Assembly (NCBI GenBank): GCA_042091375.1
Contig: JBELHO010000043.1
Coordinates: forward strand, 1 to 26,276
Source of the DNA: JBELHO01 sp042091375
GTDB lineage: Bacteria > Pseudomonadota > Gammaproteobacteria > Enterobacterales > Alteromonadaceae
Reading direction: 5' to 3'
DNA: 26,276 nt
Part shown: positions 24,580 to 26,276 of the stretch, piece by piece
How the letters are laid out: every line of letters starts with the position of its first letter
How positions within the stretch are numbered: the stretch's first letter is position 1
The notes under the pieces: model-generated
The model's database searches: none
What the model was told of the DNA's origin: nothing
The model's input: only the letters and a program-made list of their open reading frames with translations
Position numbers and translations under genes: made by a program

Positions 24580-26276
24580 ATGCGAACTAGTCAATACCTG
24601 CTTTCAACACTGAAAGAAACCCCTGCTCATGCCGAAGTGATCAGCCACCAATTAATGTTGCGAGCAGGCCTTGTGCGCAATATCGCCTCAGGTTTGTATA
24701 CTTGGCTGCCTACTGGGCTAAAAGTATTGCGTAAAGTTGAACATATTGTTCGCGATGAAATGGAACGAGCTGGCGCTATTGAAACCTTAATGCCTATGGT
24801 GCAACCTGCAGACTTATGGCAAGAGTCTGGTCGATGGCAAGATTATGGCCCCGAGCTGTTGAGGTTGGAAGATCGCCATCAACGACCTTTTGTATTGGGA
24901 CCAACCCATGAAGAAGTCGTTACCAAGCTGCTAACCAGTGAAGTAAACAGCTACAAACAGCTGCCAATCAATCTTTTTCAAATTCAAACTAAGTTCAGAG
25001 ATGAAATACGTCCGCGTTTTGGTGTGATGCGCGGTAGAGAGTTTTTAATGAAAGACGCCTATTCTTTTCATTTAACTGATCAGTGCTTGAAAACCACCTA
25101 TCAAATTATGTTTGACGCCTATTGTCGAATTTTTACTCGTCTTGGTTTAGATTTTCGGGCGGTAATTGCCGACAATGGTTCTATTGGTGGTGAAGGATCC
25201 CATGAGTTTCACGTCTTAGCTGATTCCGGGGAAGATGATATTGCCTTTAGTGATAGCAGTGATTATGCCGCCAACATTGAAAAAGCGGAAGCCCTAGCAC
25301 CACCAAATGAGCGAGGTGCAGCCACTAAACCACTGCTTGAAGTAGCGACTCCGAATATCAAATCTATTCAACAATTAACTGACTTTTTACAGGTTGATGC
25401 CACACAGACAGTGAAAACTTTACTGGTGTTAGGTCACTGTGAAGATGACGATACAACACAACCTATCGTCGCTTTAGTGGTTAGGGGTGATCACCAGTTA
25501 AATGAAATTAAAGCCGAAAATTTACCTGCGGTGGCGTCTCCCCTCACTTTTGCTACTGAACAACAAATTCAAGCCACAGTGAATTGCGAGGTTGGCTCAA
25601 TAGGTCCGGTTGGCCTAAACATAACCACCATAGTTGATCGCAGCGCTGCACAACTCAGTGACTTTGTCTGTGGTGCTAATAAAAATGACTACCATTATAC
25701 CGGAGTCAATTGGGATAGAGATGGTGATCAAATACATATTGCCGATATTCGCAACGTGGTTGCCGGCGATCCCAGCCCTTGCGGTCAAGGAAATATCATT
25801 ATAAAACGCGGTATTGAAGTCGGTCATATTTTCCAATTGGGTACAAAATATGCCGACAAAATGAACTGCAGCGTGTTGTCTGAAGCAGGTAAAAACCAAA
25901 CACTCACTATGGGGTGTTATGGTATAGGGGTGTCGCGCATTGTTGCTGCCGCTATTGAACAGAATCACGACAAGTACGGTATCAAATGGCCACAAGCATT
26001 AGCGCCGTTCCAAGTGGCGATCGTGCCGATGAACATGGCAAAATCTGCTCGTGTTAAAGAAACAGCAGAAAAACTCTACCAACAACTGCAACAAGCAGAT
26101 ATCGACGTATTATTTGACGATCGCAAGGAACGACCTGGAGTGATGTTTGCCGATCACGAACTCATAGGCACGCCATTATTGCTGATTATCGGCGAACGAA
26201 ATTTAGACAAGCAACAAATAGAAGTAAAAAATCGTATCACTGGTGAAAAATCGATTGTCGACATTGCCGATGTGAT
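24580..26276 (+). CDS. proS: Prolyl-tRNA synthetase, 3' end cut by window edge
   Basis: 565 residues are present and the frame is open to the window end; bacterial ProS is about 570 residues, so only a few are missing. It charges tRNA-Pro with proline in the cytoplasm. Class II core: motif 1 region (about 28-70), GPTHEE (107-112), motif 2 with FRDEIRPRFGVMRGREF (139-155), and motif 3 with GCYGIGVSRI. The editing insertion domain that removes Ala-tRNA-Pro lies about 220-410, and the anticodon-binding domain from about 465 to the end. The ATG at 24580 follows GGAA at 24566; an ATG at 24564 is out of frame. It is the last visible gene and stands alone. Confidence 0.96.
   Translation, partial: MRTSQYLLSTLKETPAHAEVISHQLMLRAGLVRNIASGLYTWLPTGLKVLRKVEHIVRDEMERAGAIETLMPMVQPADLWQESGRWQDYGPELLRLEDRHQRPFVLGPTHEEVVTKLLTSEVNSYKQLPINLFQIQTKFRDEIRPRFGVMRGREFLMKDAYSFHLTDQCLKTTYQIMFDAYCRIFTRLGLDFRAVIADNGSIGGEGSHEFHVLADSGEDDIAFSDSSDYAANIEKAEALAPPNERGAATKPLLEVATPNIKSIQQLTDFLQVDATQTVKTLLVLGHCEDDDTTQPIVALVVRGDHQLNEIKAENLPAVASPLTFATEQQIQATVNCEVGSIGPVGLNITTIVDRSAAQLSDFVCGANKNDYHYTGVNWDRDGDQIHIADIRNVVAGDPSPCGQGNIIIKRGIEVGHIFQLGTKYADKMNCSVLSEAGKNQTLTMGCYGIGVSRIVAAAIEQNHDKYGIKWPQALAPFQVAIVPMNMAKSARVKETAEKLYQQLQQADIDVLFDDRKERPGVMFADHELIGTPLLLIIGERNLDKQQIEVKNRITGEKSIVDIADV

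Noticed and set aside
24564..24590. Eight-codon open frame (ATG to TAG) overlapping the proS start
   Set aside because: It is out of frame with proS, and its ATGGAA includes the bases that probably act as the proS ribosome-binding site. It has no ribosome-binding site of its own.
1..26276. CRISPR arrays, insertion sequences and phage genes
   Set aside because: No regularly spaced repeats, no transposase or capsid-type genes and no long terminal inverted repeats were seen. The only mobile-element hint is the weak fragment at 9515-9640.

Overview
The window is AT-rich DNA from a gammaproteobacterium, most likely a marine member of the Alteromonadales (Colwellia/Thalassotalea-like). The evidence is a TIGR03503-family gene next to dnaQ, a TPR-sulfotransferase and TonB-receptor pair, DUF5916 outer-membrane proteins, and ordinary gammaproteobacterial housekeeping genes (dnaQ, cysK, proS, tRNA-Asp). 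The genus is inferred, not proven.

Layout. (1) 1-3485, minus strand: a compact set in transcription order DUF599 membrane protein, DUF2919 membrane protein, dnaQ, TIGR03503 envelope protein, then tRNA-Asp. The first two genes overlap, dnaQ follows 36 nt later and overlaps TIGR03503; the tRNA has its own near-consensus promoter. (2) 3634-8608, plus strand: two tandem paralogous CBM9-like/DUF5916 outer-membrane proteins, the first behind a near-consensus sigma70 promoter. (3) 8798-9331, minus: a secreted gamma-class chorismate mutase. (4) 9629-21795: the accessory heart of the window. A GcvA-type LysR regulator is divergent from a long plus-strand series: TPR-sulfotransferase, TonB-dependent receptor, SDR dehydrogenase, zinc-free MDR reductase, exported type-B carboxylesterase, BCCT transporter, and large and small subunits of aconitase X (AcnX). 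From the receptor onward, gaps are under 40 nt or genes overlap. (5) 22238-26276, housekeeping: cysK with a clear terminator, an S4 RNA-binding protein, an HU-family protein with an apparent Sec signal peptide (minus strand), and proS, cut by the window end just before its stop.

How the genes may work together. Region 4 reads as a complete uptake-and-catabolism route: outer-membrane capture (TonB receptor), periplasmic ester cleavage (carboxylesterase), inner-membrane import of a zwitterionic or quaternary-ammonium product (BCCT), dehydration of a hydroxy acid (AcnX), and redox steps (SDR, MDR), probably under the LysR protein. Characterised bacterial AcnX enzymes dehydrate cis-3-hydroxy-L-proline, but this AcnX is divergent and carries Thr where the family normally has Cys in a GCPH motif. 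I could not identify the substrate from sequence. This is the best candidate for an undescribed system here. The exported HU protein and a 17-nt repeat flanking it and touching the proS promoter are the next most unusual items.
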